Shown here: positions 1-10,144 of the stretch, in pieces
Numbering within the stretch: position 1 is the stretch's first letter
Layout of the letters: each line of letters opens with the position of its first letter
Assembly: GCF_004912145.1 (NCBI RefSeq)
Contig: NZ_STGT01000002.1
Span: forward strand, 310,001-374,000
From: Peteryoungia rhizophila
GTDB taxonomy: Bacteria; Pseudomonadota; Alphaproteobacteria; Rhizobiales; Rhizobiaceae
DNA length: 64,000 nt
Direction of reading: 5' to 3'
Made by a program: the position numbers and the translations under genes
The notes under the pieces: generated by a model
Database searches by the model: none
Told to the model about the DNA's origin: nothing
Seen by the model: only the letters and a program-made list of their open reading frames with translations

Positions 1-841
1 CACCGCCATGCTGCTCGGTGCGGCGAAGTATCTGGCCGAGACACGCAATTTCCGGGGCTCGATCGCCGTCATTTTCCAGCCGGCCGAAGAGGGCGGCGGC
101 GGTGCCCGCGAAATGGTCGCCGACGGCATGATGGAGACCTTCGGCATCAAGGAAGTCTACGGCATGCACAATCATCCGGGCATGGCGGTCGGCACATTTG
201 CCACCCGCAAGGGTTCGGTGATGGCTGCCGCCGACCAGTTCGACATTGTCATCGAGGGCCGCAGCGGCCATGCCGCCCAGCCACACAAGAGCGTCGATCC
301 CGTGCTCGCCGCCGCCCAGGTGGTCGTGGCGCTACAGTCGATCGCGTCCCGCGAGACCGATCCGCTGGGTTCCGTCGTCATCACCGTCACCAAGATCCAT
401 GGCGGCGATGCCTATAATGTCATTCCTGACGCCGTCACCCTGTCCGGGACCGTGCGCACGCTTCTGCCGGAGATGCGCGACATGGCGGAGACCCGCATCG
501 GCGAGATCGCCACAGGCGTTGCCATGGCCATGGGCGCCAAGGCAACGCTTCGCTATCACCGCGGTTATCCCGTGACTATGAATCACGAAGCGGAAACCGA
601 GTTCGCACTCGACATCATGCGCAAGGTGGCGGGCAACCATGCCGTCAGCGACACCTTTCCGCCGGCCATGGGCGCGGAAGACTTTTCCTACATGCTCGAA
701 GCACGTCCGGGCTCCTTCGTCTTCATCGGCAATGGAAATACGGCCAACCTTCACAACTCGGCCTATGACTTCAACGACGAGGTCATCCCCTATGGCATCA
801 GCTATTGGGTGACGCTCGCCGAAACGGCGCTCGCCGCCTGA
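1..841 (+). CDS. M20D family amidohydrolase (hippurate hydrolase-like), 5' end cut off
   Basis: The reading frame is already open at the left edge, so the N-terminus and the first metal-binding residues are missing. About 279 residues remain. Visible M20D features are the AEEGGGGA segment (catalytic or metal-binding glutamates), GMHNHPGM (metal histidine), the RSGHAAQPH lid-domain motif and a C-terminal histidine in NLHNSAYDF. The family hydrolyses N-acyl amino acids and related amides to a free amino acid plus carboxylate, in the cytoplasm. The stop is 45 bp before a fused peptide ABC ATPase, and a nitrilase-type hydrolase lies further on, so this looks like the end of a peptide or amide uptake and degradation operon. 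The exact substrate cannot be read from the sequence. The family assignment is secure. Confidence 0.9.
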   Translation, partial: TAMLLGAAKYLAETRNFRGSIAVIFQPAEEGGGGAREMVADGMMETFGIKEVYGMHNHPGMAVGTFATRKGSVMAAADQFDIVIEGRSGHAAQPHKSVDPVLAAAQVVVALQSIASRETDPLGSVVITVTKIHGGDAYNVIPDAVTLSGTVRTLLPEMRDMAETRIGEIATGVAMAMGAKATLRYHRGYPVTMNHEAETEFALDIMRKVAGNHAVSDTFPPAMGAEDFSYMLEARPGSFVFIGNGNTANLHNSAYDFNDEVIPYGISYWVTLAETALAA

Positions 842-886
842 ACCGACGACCAGATCTCGACACACAAGAAAACAGGGGAACGGGAT

Positions 887-2722
<1,836 letters not shown>

Positions 2723-2734
2723 CGTCGGTCTCGA

Positions 2735-3223
2735 TCACTCGACGGGTGCGTTGCCGAAGCCGACCAGCGAGACATGTGTCGTCCACTCGTATTTCGTCGC
2801 ATCCACGATCTGAGGTCGGGGATGGGCGAAGCCGTGATAGAGCAAGGCATAACACCGCGTCATCGTTTCACCGGGACCAAGCGCCCGGTCGTGACGGAGC
2901 GTGCCTCGATAGGCGATGCCCGACTGTCCAGGTTCTCGCCCGATCAAGTCGAAAGACATGCGGTTCACCGTCTGGCCCGAATCGTTGGTCAAGGTCGCTG
3001 CGACCGGCAGCTGGGGATCGACGCAGACCGTCGCGTCGGCCGCGACAGTTACCGTCACGGCCGAGACGGCATTCTGCTGCTGGCGAGATTGATCGGCGCT
3101 GAAGATCCAGACGACCGTGGCGACGATGGCAACCAGAGTGGTGAGCGCAATCGCCCAGGGACGGCGCCTGAGGAAGAGCTCGATCAGCAGCAAGGCGACG
3201 GCGGCCGTGATGACAAAGGGCAT
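2735..3223 (-). CDS. Uncharacterised membrane-anchored protein with periplasmic domain
   Basis: No family is recognised. From the methionine chosen here (162 residues) the protein has two hydrophobic segments, about residues 2-16 and 23-39, separated by an arginine-rich turn (LRRRPW). A 110-residue domain follows that is probably periplasmic and contains two cysteines. The downstream domain has a beta-rich look and a phrase typical of bacterial secreted domains (TLTNDSGQTVNRMSFDL). An in-frame extension up to 3358 exists, but it has no hydrophobic or conserved character and no better ribosome site, so the ATG at 3223 is preferred. The gene converges on the ABC ATPase gene, 12 bp away, and is divergent from the nitrilase gene. 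Real coding status is supported by codon use and the membrane pattern, not by homology. Confidence 0.6.
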   Translation of the reverse strand: MPFVITAAVALLLIELFLRRRPWAIALTTLVAIVATVVWIFSADQSRQQQNAVSAVTVTVAADATVCVDPQLPVAATLTNDSGQTVNRMSFDLIGREPGQSGIAYRGTLRHDRALGPGETMTRCYALLYHGFAHPRPQIVDATKYEWTTHVSLVGFGNAPVE

Positions 3224-3381
3224 TACGAAGGGTCGGCTTCGGTTAAGTGTTTCATCCTGACAAGATAAGGTCGATGACGCGAAAGGCAACCGCTGTTCGG
3301 CTGCCTTGGAGTTGCCGCTTGCGTCCTTTAGCCCTGCGGTTCTAACGTTCGACTTCAACCTCCGACGCAGACAGGTGCATC

Positions 3382-4170
3382 ATGCTGATTTCGCTCTATC
3401 AAATGCAGCCGCTTTCCGGCGATGTTCCGGGCAATATCGGCAAGATCGCGCAAGCGGCGATCGCGGCGGCGGAAATGGGGGCGGAACTGCTCGTCACGCC
3501 GGAACTCGGCACGAGTGGTTATGCGCTCGGCGCCCAGTTCGAGGAGGTCGCGGAAGGCCGTGACGGGTCGATAATCGGCGCGCTCACGGAAATTGCCGCT
3601 GATTGCGGCCTTGCCATCTGCGCCGGTTTCCCGGAGCGCGACGGCAATCAGGTGTTCAACTCGTCTGTGCTCATCCGGCCTGACGGCAGCACGGAATTCT
3701 ATCGCAAGAGCCATCTCTACGGCGATGGCGAGCGGGCGGCCTTCGTGCCGGGCTCGGAGGCGCCGCACGTCTTCGATCTCAATGGCATCAAGACCGGCAT
3801 GCTGATCTGCTACGATGTGGAGTTCCCCGAAAACGTCCGCACGCTGGCACTTGCTGGTGCCGAACTGATCCTGGTGCCGACGGCGCTGCCCGAAGGCATC
3901 ATCAGCCGGCGGATCGCCGATACGGTTGTGCCGACACGCGCCTTCGAGAATGGCGTTTTCCTCGTCTATGCCGATCTCTGCGGCGAGGAGAACGGGCTCT
4001 CCTATGGCGGCCGCTCGGTGATCCTCGGACCCGATGGTGACGAACTGGCGCGAGCCGGCATGCGGGAAACATTGCTGGTCGCGGAAATCGACCCGACGGC
4101 TTATGACGACGCGAAGGCGCAGAACCCCTATCTGATCGATCGCCGGCCCGGCCTCTATCGTCTGGGCTGA
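3382..4170 (+). CDS. Carbon-nitrogen hydrolase (nitrilase superfamily amidase)
   Basis: A 262-residue single-domain member of the nitrilase superfamily. The Glu-Lys-Cys triad is visible: E41 in TPELGTSGY, K109 in FYRKSHLYG and C143 in LICYDVEFPENVR, and the length matches the stand-alone amidase branches. Members hydrolyse amides, N-carbamoyl compounds or omega-amides in the cytoplasm. The PE-x-x-F after the nucleophile and the lack of an extra domain argue against NAD synthetase or apolipoprotein N-acyltransferase. Substrate is not determined. It stands alone on the plus strand but close to an amidohydrolase and a peptide transporter, so a role in nitrogen scavenging from amides is a fair inference. 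Start ATG 3382 has an AGGTG upstream. Confidence 0.9.
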   Translation: MLISLYQMQPLSGDVPGNIGKIAQAAIAAAEMGAELLVTPELGTSGYALGAQFEEVAEGRDGSIIGALTEIAADCGLAICAGFPERDGNQVFNSSVLIRPDGSTEFYRKSHLYGDGERAAFVPGSEAPHVFDLNGIKTGMLICYDVEFPENVRTLALAGAELILVPTALPEGIISRRIADTVVPTRAFENGVFLVYADLCGEENGLSYGGRSVILGPDGDELARAGMRETLLVAEIDPTAYDDAKAQNPYLIDRRPGLYRLG

Positions 4171-4233
4171 CGCTCCGCATTGCAGCGGGCGCTCGGGTCT
4201 CCTACATCACAGCGACAGATGAAGGAGACCCCG

Positions 4234-4947
4234 ATGATTTTCGACGCTGCCGCGTTGTCCCTGCGCAACCTGTTCGCCCCGGAGACCCGCAACGTCTTCT
4301 GGAAGACGCTGGGCCTGACCATCCTCGTCCTGATCGGTCTCTGGTTTGGCCTGCGCGAGAGCTTCATCGCCTTCATCATGCCGCTGCTCCAGGGTTTCAT
4401 TCCGGATCTGCCGGATTGGGCAGGCTGGCTGACCTTGATCTTCGGCATCCTCGCCAGCATCGGGTTGGCACTCGGGCTGGCGCTGCTTCTCTCGCCGGTC
4501 ACCGCGATCATTGCGGGCCTCTTCCTCGACGACGTCGCCGAAGTCGTCGAGAAACGCGACTATCCCAGCGATCCGCCGGGCAAGGCCATGCCGACGGGCC
4601 AGGCGATCATCGCCTCGATCAAGTTCTTCGGCATCGTCGTCGTCGGCAACCTGATCGCGCTGATGCTGCTCTTCATCCCGGGCATCAACATTCTCGCCTT
4701 CTTCCTGGTCAACGGCTATCTGCTGGGCCGGGAATTCTTCGAGTTCGCCGCGATGCGCTTCCGAAGCGTGGAAGAAGCCAAACTGCTCCGGTCACGGCAT
4801 TCCGGCACGGTGTTCATGGCCGGCCTGTTGATTGCCGGCTTCCTCGCCGTGCCGATCCTCAACCTGCTGACGCCGCTGTTTGCCGCGGGCCTGATGGTGC
4901 ATCTGCACAAGGCTCTGACGGCGCGGGATGCGGCGATCGCCCGTTGA
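4234..4947 (+). CDS. CysZ-like/EI24 family integral membrane protein
   Basis: A 237-residue protein with four or more strong hydrophobic segments, at about residues 25-45, 55-85, 125-160 and 190-220. The overall pattern is that of the EI24/CysZ family, including a loop beginning DDVAEVVEKRDYP and the YLLGREFFEF segment. E. coli CysZ moves sulfate, but many alphaproteobacterial relatives have no proven substrate, so sulfate transport is only a suggestion. The ATG at 4234 is chosen over in-frame ATG/TTG codons upstream because GGAGA lies 5 bases before it. The gene ends 3 bp before the convergent end of the endonuclease III gene. No cys genes are next to it. Confidence 0.82.
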   Translation: MIFDAAALSLRNLFAPETRNVFWKTLGLTILVLIGLWFGLRESFIAFIMPLLQGFIPDLPDWAGWLTLIFGILASIGLALGLALLLSPVTAIIAGLFLDDVAEVVEKRDYPSDPPGKAMPTGQAIIASIKFFGIVVVGNLIALMLLFIPGINILAFFLVNGYLLGREFFEFAAMRFRSVEEAKLLRSRHSGTVFMAGLLIAGFLAVPILNLLTPLFAAGLMVHLHKALTARDAAIAR

Positions 4948-4950
4948 GCG

Positions 4951-5730
4951 TCATTCGACGGCGCTGATCGCCTGCGGCGGCAGCTCGACGAGCGGTGCCG
5001 GCACATCCACCGTCTTTTCCGGCGACTTGCAGATATCGGCGATGACGCAGCGCTCGCATTCGGGACGCCGCGCCTTGCAACAGTAGCGCCCATGCAGGAT
5101 CAGCCAGTGGTGGGCGTGAAAGAGATATTGCTCGGGGATGATCCGCATCAGGATGTCCTCGATCTCGTCGGGCGTCTTGCCCGGCGCGAGCTTGATGCGG
5201 TTGCCGATCCTCAGGATATGCGTATCGACCGCCATGGTGGGGATGCCGAAGGCCATGGAGAGGACGACATTGGCGGTCTTGCGACCCACACCCGGCAGCG
5301 TTACCAGTTCCTCGCGGGTGCGCGGTACGACGCTGCCGAAGTCGTCGACCAGCTTCTGGGACAGCGCGATGACGTTCTTCGCCTTGTTGCGATAAAGCCC
5401 GATCGTCTTGATGTAGTCACGGACCTTTTCCTCACCCAGTTCAAGCATCTTTTCCGGCGTATCTGCCACCTTGAAGAGGGCTCGCGTCGCCTTATTTACG
5501 CCTGCGTCCGTTGCCTGGGCAGAGAGTGCAACGGCAACGACAAGCGTGAAAGGGTTGACGTGTTCCAGCTCGCCCTTGGGCTCCGGCCTCTGGATCGAGA
5601 AGCGGCGGAAAATCTCGTCCAGTTCTGCCCGTGAGTAAGCCGTGCGACGGCGTGCCGCTGGCTTGCGACGGGTCGCAGGATTTGACTTTTTCAAAGTTTG
5701 GGTGCTGGATTTCGGCTTCGCATCAGTCAT
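4951..5730 (-). CDS. nth: Endonuclease III
   Basis: DNA glycosylase/AP lyase that removes oxidised pyrimidines in base excision repair. Using the start at 5730 the protein has 259 residues. The helix-hairpin-helix LPGVGRKTA carries the catalytic lysine (about K151), the catalytic aspartate sits in VDTHILRIGNR (about D169), and the [4Fe-4S] loop is C218-x6-C225-x2-C228-x5-C234, all canonical. A basic N-terminal extension of about 30 residues rich in K, R, T and S precedes the core, as in other rhizobial Nth proteins, and is probably disordered. An upstream in-frame codon at 5766 would overlap the divergent DUF2244 gene. The ATG at 5730 avoids this and has AGG upstream. Confidence 0.96.
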   Translation of the reverse strand: MTDAKPKSSTQTLKKSNPATRRKPAARRRTAYSRAELDEIFRRFSIQRPEPKGELEHVNPFTLVVAVALSAQATDAGVNKATRALFKVADTPEKMLELGEEKVRDYIKTIGLYRNKAKNVIALSQKLVDDFGSVVPRTREELVTLPGVGRKTANVVLSMAFGIPTMAVDTHILRIGNRIKLAPGKTPDEIEDILMRIIPEQYLFHAHHWLILHGRYCCKARRPECERCVIADICKSPEKTVDVPAPLVELPPQAISAVE

Positions 5731-5755
5731 GAAAAACCTATAATCGGGCGCGGTG

Positions 5756-6250
5756 ATGGAAGGCAATCTCGAGCAGGCGGCGGATCGGCCGATTTTCGCA
5801 GCGGAACTGACGCCCTACCGGTCGCTGGGGCCTAAAGGCTATCGCATACTCTTCGCTGTAACGGGGACTGTGTGTCTCGTGCATGCGATCTTTTTCATGG
5901 CGACTGGTGCCTGGCCGATCGGGTTGTTCTTCGGCCTCGACTTTCTGCTGCTCTACGGCGCCTTCTGGCTGAACTATCGGGCAGCACGCGCCCGCGAAGA
6001 AGTGACCGTGTCGCGTACCAGCCTGTCGATCCGCAAATTCACGCCGGCGGGGCGGATGACCGAGCACACGTTCAGGACGCTCTGGGCACGCTTCTTCGTC
6101 CAGCGGCACGAGGAATTCGGTATCACCTCCATGGCGGTCGCGGGCGAGGGGCGGCAGACGGATGTCGGCTCCTTCCTCAACCCGGATGATCGCGAGAGCT
6201 TCGCCAAGGCCTTCAAGGGTGCGCTGGCGACGGCCAAGCAGCGCATCTGA
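5756..6250 (+). CDS. DUF2244 domain-containing membrane protein
   Basis: A 164-residue protein matching the DUF2244 layout. A short cytoplasmic N-terminus with the LTPYRSLGPKGYRIL segment is followed by two closely spaced membrane helices, about residues 36-56 and 60-80, and a C-terminal cytoplasmic domain with GITSMAVAGEGR and a final VGSFLNPDDRESF. Biochemical function is unknown in the family. It is divergent from nth with 25 bp between starts, so the two promoters must overlap the genes or be very compact. A GTG immediately before the ATG (5753) is an equally possible start. Family assignment is good; role is open. Confidence 0.85.
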   Translation: MEGNLEQAADRPIFAAELTPYRSLGPKGYRILFAVTGTVCLVHAIFFMATGAWPIGLFFGLDFLLLYGAFWLNYRAARAREEVTVSRTSLSIRKFTPAGRMTEHTFRTLWARFFVQRHEEFGITSMAVAGEGRQTDVGSFLNPDDRESFAKAFKGALATAKQRI

Positions 6251-6330
6251 CCTCTCGGGTCGCCCCGCAAGAAACGGGTGGCATCGCAAGCTTTCCCGTG
6301 GTGAAGTCCTCACCATATGAGGAATTCACC

Positions 6331-7215
6331 ATGACGCTCGCACAACAGATCGACCTTTCCCGCAGCACAGACATCACGCCCGAAGGCACGGACTACGAGA
6401 CCGTGCGGCAGGTGATCGAGATGCTGACGCTCGACTATCAGAGCCAGCCATCCCTGGAGCTGATCGCCGAGCGGCTCGGCCAGTCGCCGACGCAGCTGCA
6501 GAAGACGTTTACACGCTGGGCGGGCTTGTCGCCGAAGGCCTTTCTGCAGGCTGTGACGCTCGACCATGCCAAGCGGCTGCTGGGCCGCGAGGAACTGCCA
6601 CTGCTCGAAACATCGCTGGAGTTGGGCCTCTCTGGACCGGGGCGGCTGCACGACCTCTTCGTCACCCACGAGGCAATGAGCCCCGGTGAATGGAAGGCGC
6701 GGGGGGCAGGGCTGACGATCCGCTACGGCTACCACCCGTCGCCCTTCGGGCTGGCGCTGGTCATGGTCACCGATCGAGGGCTTGCGGGCTTGGCCTTTGC
6801 CGATGCCGGCGGAGAGGTCGCCTGTTTCGACGACATGGCGCAACGCTGGCCGAATGCGCTTTACGTCGAGGATGTCGAGGCGACGGCACCCTATGCGGCG
6901 CGCGTCTTCCATCCGGAGCGCTGGTCGGCTGAGGAACCCTTGCGCGTCGTACTGATCGGCTCAGACTTCCAGATCCGCGTCTGGGAGAGCCTTCTCCAGA
7001 TCCCGCTCGGCAAGGCCGTCACCTATTCCGACATCGCCCAAAAGATCGGCCAGCCGACCGCCAGCCGTGCCGTGGGGGCGGCCGTCGGACGCAACCCGAT
7101 CTCATTCGTCGTTCCTTGCCACCGGGCGCTCGGCAAGAGCGGTGCGTTGACGGGCTATCACTGGGGGCTGACGCGCAAGCGGGCGATGCTCGGCTGGGAG
7201 GCGGGGAAGGGGTGA
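6331..7215 (+). CDS. AraC-type HTH / methylated-DNA-protein-cysteine S-methyltransferase (Ada-like, lacking the N-terminal zinc domain)
   Basis: This 294-residue protein repairs O6-alkylguanine by transferring the alkyl group to its own cysteine. Residues about 20-120 are an AraC-like DNA-binding region (LIAERLGQSPTQLQKTF, then LSPKAFLQAVTLDHAK). Residues 130-294 are the methyltransferase with acceptor C263 in VVPCHRALG and the conserved GKSGALTGYHWGL. The N-terminal Ada domain, with the cysteine that takes methyl from phosphotriesters, is absent. The protein therefore cannot be switched on in the way E. coli Ada is, although the HTH may still bind DNA. The start is ATG 6331 with TGAGGA ideally placed upstream. 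It precedes a toxin-antitoxin remnant by 44 bp on the same strand. Confidence 0.93.
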   Translation: MTLAQQIDLSRSTDITPEGTDYETVRQVIEMLTLDYQSQPSLELIAERLGQSPTQLQKTFTRWAGLSPKAFLQAVTLDHAKRLLGREELPLLETSLELGLSGPGRLHDLFVTHEAMSPGEWKARGAGLTIRYGYHPSPFGLALVMVTDRGLAGLAFADAGGEVACFDDMAQRWPNALYVEDVEATAPYAARVFHPERWSAEEPLRVVLIGSDFQIRVWESLLQIPLGKAVTYSDIAQKIGQPTASRAVGAAVGRNPISFVVPCHRALGKSGALTGYHWGLTRKRAMLGWEAGKG

Positions 7216-7259
7216 AGCGCGGCGCTTTTCTGATGGCTGCTTCTGTGAGAGGATGAGCC

Positions 7260-7559
7260 ATGCGCAACACGGTTCAACTCCCTGACGACATCAGCCGCCG
7301 GATCGACAGTCTGGTCGAGTCCGGTCGCTTCAATCATGCTGATGATGTGCTTCGCGAAGGACTTCGGCTTGTCGAGGAGAAGGCTGCCGGCGAAGCGGCC
7401 AAAGTTGAGGCTTTGCGGCAAGCTGCGGATCGAGGCTTTGCAGATCTGGACCAGGGCCGTTTCACCGAAGTGCCGGTCGAAAAGTTGGCGGACCATGTCG
7501 CGAGGATCGGTCGAGAGGCGATCTTACAGGCGAACAAGCAGGTGAGGGACGATGGTTGA
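7260..7559 (+). CDS. parD: ParD-family type II antitoxin
   Basis: A 99-residue protein with an N-terminal ribbon-helix-helix fold: the strand RNTVQLPD, then the helices DISRRIDSLVESGRF and HADDVLREGLRLVEE, typical of ParD. The acidic and polar C-terminal half would wrap around the ParE toxin. It would normally repress its own operon as a dimer and neutralise the toxin. The gene overlaps the next reading frame by 8 bp, the usual tight coupling of parDE. GAGAGGATGA upstream provides the ribosome site. Since the partner toxin is disrupted, this may now be an orphan antitoxin that still acts as a repressor or protects against a related toxin elsewhere. Confidence 0.9.
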   Translation: MRNTVQLPDDISRRIDSLVESGRFNHADDVLREGLRLVEEKAAGEAAKVEALRQAADRGFADLDQGRFTEVPVEKLADHVARIGREAILQANKQVRDDG

Positions 7560-7920
7560 GGTTCGGCTTTCGACTGAAGCCGATGCCGACATTCTCGATA
7601 TTCTGACCAGAACCTATGCGGACTTTGGCGGGGACGCGCTACTCCGCTATGAGTTTCTGATTGTCACTGCTCTCTCCGATCTCGCCGTCTCGAACTGGCG
7701 AAATGGCGCCATGACACGGCCTGAGCTCGGACTTGGTGTCCATAGCTACCATCTGCGCAACAGCCGCGATCGGGCGCGCCATTAAACCGGAATAGTTCGC
7801 CGGCCGCGACACTTCATCCTCTATCGGCATGTCATGCCCGAATTGATCGGTGTGGGGCGCATCCTGCATGATGCGATGGAGGTGGAGCGACATCTGCCAC
7901 GCAGCTTCGGCGACGAGTAG
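7552..7920 (+). pseudogene. parE: ParE-family toxin gene interrupted by an in-frame TAA
   Basis: Translation from ATG 7552 gives a ParE N-terminus (EADADILDILTRTYADFG, LGVHSYHLRNSRDRAR) but meets TAA at 7783-7785. The same frame continues without any shift through TGIVRRPRHFILYRHV and the typical ParE ending GVGRILHDAMEVERHL to a stop at 7918-7920. One base change (for example AAA to TAA) in an otherwise complete gene of about 122 residues would explain this. The lost part carries the last strands and C-terminal helix needed for gyrase poisoning, so the 77-residue product is expected to be inactive. A sequencing error is the main alternative. Confidence 0.85.
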
Positions 7921-7925
7921 ACGAC

Positions 7926-8906
7926 TTACCCAGTCGCCAGCCCCAGCAACTCCCGCGCCGCCGCCTCGTCGGTGATCAGCGTGTTGCAGCCAATCCGCCG
8001 GATTGTCGCGCGGATCGCCTTGGCACGATGCGCGCCGCCCGAAGACAGCACGATGTGCTTTGCCTTCTTCAGCGTGTCGAGATCAACCGACATCACCCGT
8101 TCGTTGATCGGGTGGGCGACCGAGTTCCCTTCGGCGTCGAGGAAGTTGAACATGGTGTCGCAGACGCAGCCGGCCTCCACGAGTTCGGTCAAGGTCTGGT
8201 GGCTGATGAAGCCCTCCGAGAGCGAGGTGGAATGCGGTCCGATGTCGCCACAGGACACGATGGCGAGGTCGAGGTTTTCGGCGAGGTCGTAGATCGCCTT
8301 CAGCCCGCAGTCTTCGATCAACGCACGTTTTGTCGTGACGGAATCGACCAGCAGTGGTGCCAGGAACATATAGCATTCCGCGCCGAGCTGGCTTGCCAGC
8401 CGCCAGGTGTAGTCGATCGGGTTGGTCTGGTGGACGGCGACGATGCCGCCAAGCAGCGAGACGACCTTGCAGTTCTCACGGTTTGGCGGGCGGAAGCCGG
8501 CGAGCGAGGCGGTCATGGTGCGGCCCCAGCCGACACCGATGGTCATGTCGTTGGTGATGACTTCGGTGAGGAACTGGCCCAGCGCCAGACCGACTGCCTT
8601 GGCGATCGAGGCTGCGTCGGCCATGTCGGGGGAGGGCACGACAACGGCCTCGTCCAAGCCATAGGCCTTTTCCAGCCTGACCGCGAGGTCGACGCAGTCG
8701 GCGACGCCATCGCTGATCCAGATCTGCACTTCAGCGCGTTTGCGCGCCTCCTCCAGCATGCGGATGACGGTCGAGCGGCTTATGCCGAGACGGTCGGCCA
8801 CGTCCTTTTGCGTCAGGCCCTCGTTGTAATAGAGCCATGCGGCGCGGATACGCAGCGCGGCTGCGTCCGTATAGGTCGAATGCGTGTCGCGTCGGAGCTT
8901 GGCCAA
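7926..8906 (-). CDS. SorC/DeoR-type sugar-binding transcriptional regulator
   Basis: A 326-residue regulator. Residues about 15-60 form a winged HTH of the SorC type (LYYNEGLTQKDVADRLGISRSTVIRML). The rest is the sugar-phosphate-binding domain with GVGWGRTM, VVSLLGGI and the closing SSGGAHRAKAI motif. Such proteins sense a phosphorylated sugar and act as repressor or activator. It is divergent from transaldolase, with 175 bp between them, so control of tal and itself by a pentose or erythrose phosphate is a reasonable guess. The start appears to be TTG (8906) behind GAGAGA; no ATG lies between it and the upstream in-frame stop. It ends 5 bp from the broken parE gene. Confidence 0.87.
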   Translation of the reverse strand: MAKLRRDTHSTYTDAAALRIRAAWLYYNEGLTQKDVADRLGISRSTVIRMLEEARKRAEVQIWISDGVADCVDLAVRLEKAYGLDEAVVVPSPDMADAASIAKAVGLALGQFLTEVITNDMTIGVGWGRTMTASLAGFRPPNRENCKVVSLLGGIVAVHQTNPIDYTWRLASQLGAECYMFLAPLLVDSVTTKRALIEDCGLKAIYDLAENLDLAIVSCGDIGPHSTSLSEGFISHQTLTELVEAGCVCDTMFNFLDAEGNSVAHPINERVMSVDLDTLKKAKHIVLSSGGAHRAKAIRATIRRIGCNTLITDEAAARELLGLATG

Positions 8907-8975
8907 GATCTCTCTCGAATGGGGAACTTCCAGTCGCCACTATCCGTTGTCATGATACTTATGTCAAATTCAAAG

Positions 8976-9015
8976 GACATATGTCTTGACTTTGCCACCT
9001 TCGGATGGCGATAGT
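8976..9015 (+). promoter_or_regulatory. Candidate tal promoter with a 10-bp palindrome
   Basis: A perfect palindrome GACATATGTC (8976-8985) abuts TTGACT (8986-8991), which is followed after 18 bp by GATAGT (9010-9015). The layout fits a sigma-70-like promoter for transaldolase with a regulator site next to the -35 box. The divergent SorC gene is the obvious candidate regulator. This is inferred from sequence only. Confidence 0.35.
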
Positions 9016-9081
9016 CCGATCAATAGATCGGTGTCTGCCGCCGGTCGTTAACCCTTCTCGCGCAGCCTTAAGGATCACCCG

Positions 9082-10038
9082 ATGACCTCGAAACTCGAAC
9101 AGCTTCGTTCCATGACGACCGTGGTCGCCGATACCGGCGACATCGAGGCCGTCCGCCGCCTGAAGCCCGTCGATTGCACCACCAACCCGTCGATCGTCTT
9201 GAAGGCACTCGGCACGGATGCCTTCAAGGACGCTTTCCAGGAAGCGATCACCTGGGGCAAGGCCAAGGGCGGTCAGGATGAAGCGGTGATCGGCGCGATC
9301 GCCGACCGCATGGCGATCTCCGTCGGTGCAGCGCTTGCCGAGCTCGTTCCGGGTCGTGTCTCGACCGAAGTGGATGCCGATCTTTCCTTCGATACCAAGG
9401 CTTCCGTCGAGAAAGCGCACCAGATCATCGCCGGCTACAAGGAGCGCGGCATTGAAAAGGATCGCATCCTGATCAAGCTCGCTTCCACCTGGGAAGGCAT
9501 TCGTGCTGCCGAAGTGCTGCAGAAGGAAGGCATCGACTGCAATCTGACGCTGCTCTTCTCCAAGGCCCAGGCAATCGCCTGCGCGGAAGCCAAGGTGTTT
9601 CTCATCTCGCCCTTCGTCGGCCGCATTCTTGACTGGTACAAGAAGTCGACCGGTGAGGACTACACATCCGAAACCGATCCTGGCGTCGTCTCGGTGCGCG
9701 CCATCTACGATTATTACAAGGCAAACGGCATCAACACGATCGTCATGGGCGCCTCGTTCCGCAACGCCGGCGAAATCGAAGCGCTGGCTGGTTGCGACCG
9801 ACTGACGATCAGCCCGCAGTTGCTCGACGAACTGAATGCGGCCGAGGGCATGCTCACCCGCGCGCTGTCGCCGGAAAAGGCGAAGGCCGAGCCGCTGGTC
9901 TCGCTGGACGAAAAGGCGTTCCGCTGGGCGATGAACGAGGATGCCATGGCGACCGAAAAGCTTGCCGAAGGCATCCGCGGCTTTGCCAAGGATCTCGGCA
10001 CGCTGCGCGGCCAGATCTCCAAGGCACTGGCCGCCTGA
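9082..10038 (+). CDS. tal: Transaldolase
   Basis: Enzyme of the non-oxidative pentose phosphate pathway that transfers a dihydroxyacetone unit between sedoheptulose 7-phosphate and glyceraldehyde 3-phosphate. The 318-residue length is that of the TalB class. The Schiff-base lysine is K132 in [12 protein letters not shown], with [13 protein letters not shown] at the N-terminus, [19 protein letters not shown] and the C-terminal phosphate-binding [11 protein letters not shown]. It is a cytoplasmic dimer in the family. It stands alone after a divergent SorC regulator. A separate xylA/xylB locus about 33 kb away would feed the same pathway. A hairpin at 10070-10101 probably ends the transcript. 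Confidence 0.97.
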   Translation: MTSKLEQLRSMTTVVADTGDIEAVRRLKPVDCTTNPSIVLKALGTDAFKDAFQEAITWGKAKGGQDEAVIGAIADRMAISVGAALAELVPGRVSTEVDADLSFDTKASVEKAHQIIAGYKERGIEKDRILIKLASTWEGIRAAEVLQKEGIDCNLTLLFSKAQAIACAEAKVFLISPFVGRILDWYKKSTGEDYTSETDPGVVSVRAIYDYYKANGINTIVMGASFRNAGEIEALAGCDRLTISPQLLDELNAAEGMLTRALSPEKAKAEPLVSLDEKAFRWAMNEDAMATEKLAEGIRGFAKDLGTLRGQISKALAA

Positions 10039-10069
10039 TCAGGCAACCAAAACGCCAATTCAAAGTTCG

Positions 10070-10106
10070 GAAATGGCCGTGGCGAAAGCTGCGGCCATTT
10101 CTCGTT
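10070..10106 (+). terminator. Probable terminator after tal
   Basis: Perfect 10-bp arms GAAATGGCCG (10070-10079) and CGGCCATTTC (10092-10101) enclose a 12-base loop, about 30 bp after the tal stop. The T-tract after it is weak (TCGTT), so efficiency is uncertain. Confidence 0.5.
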
Positions 10107-10144
10107 GGTGCCGGACTGATGCCGATTGGGGGAGGAGGACAGAT

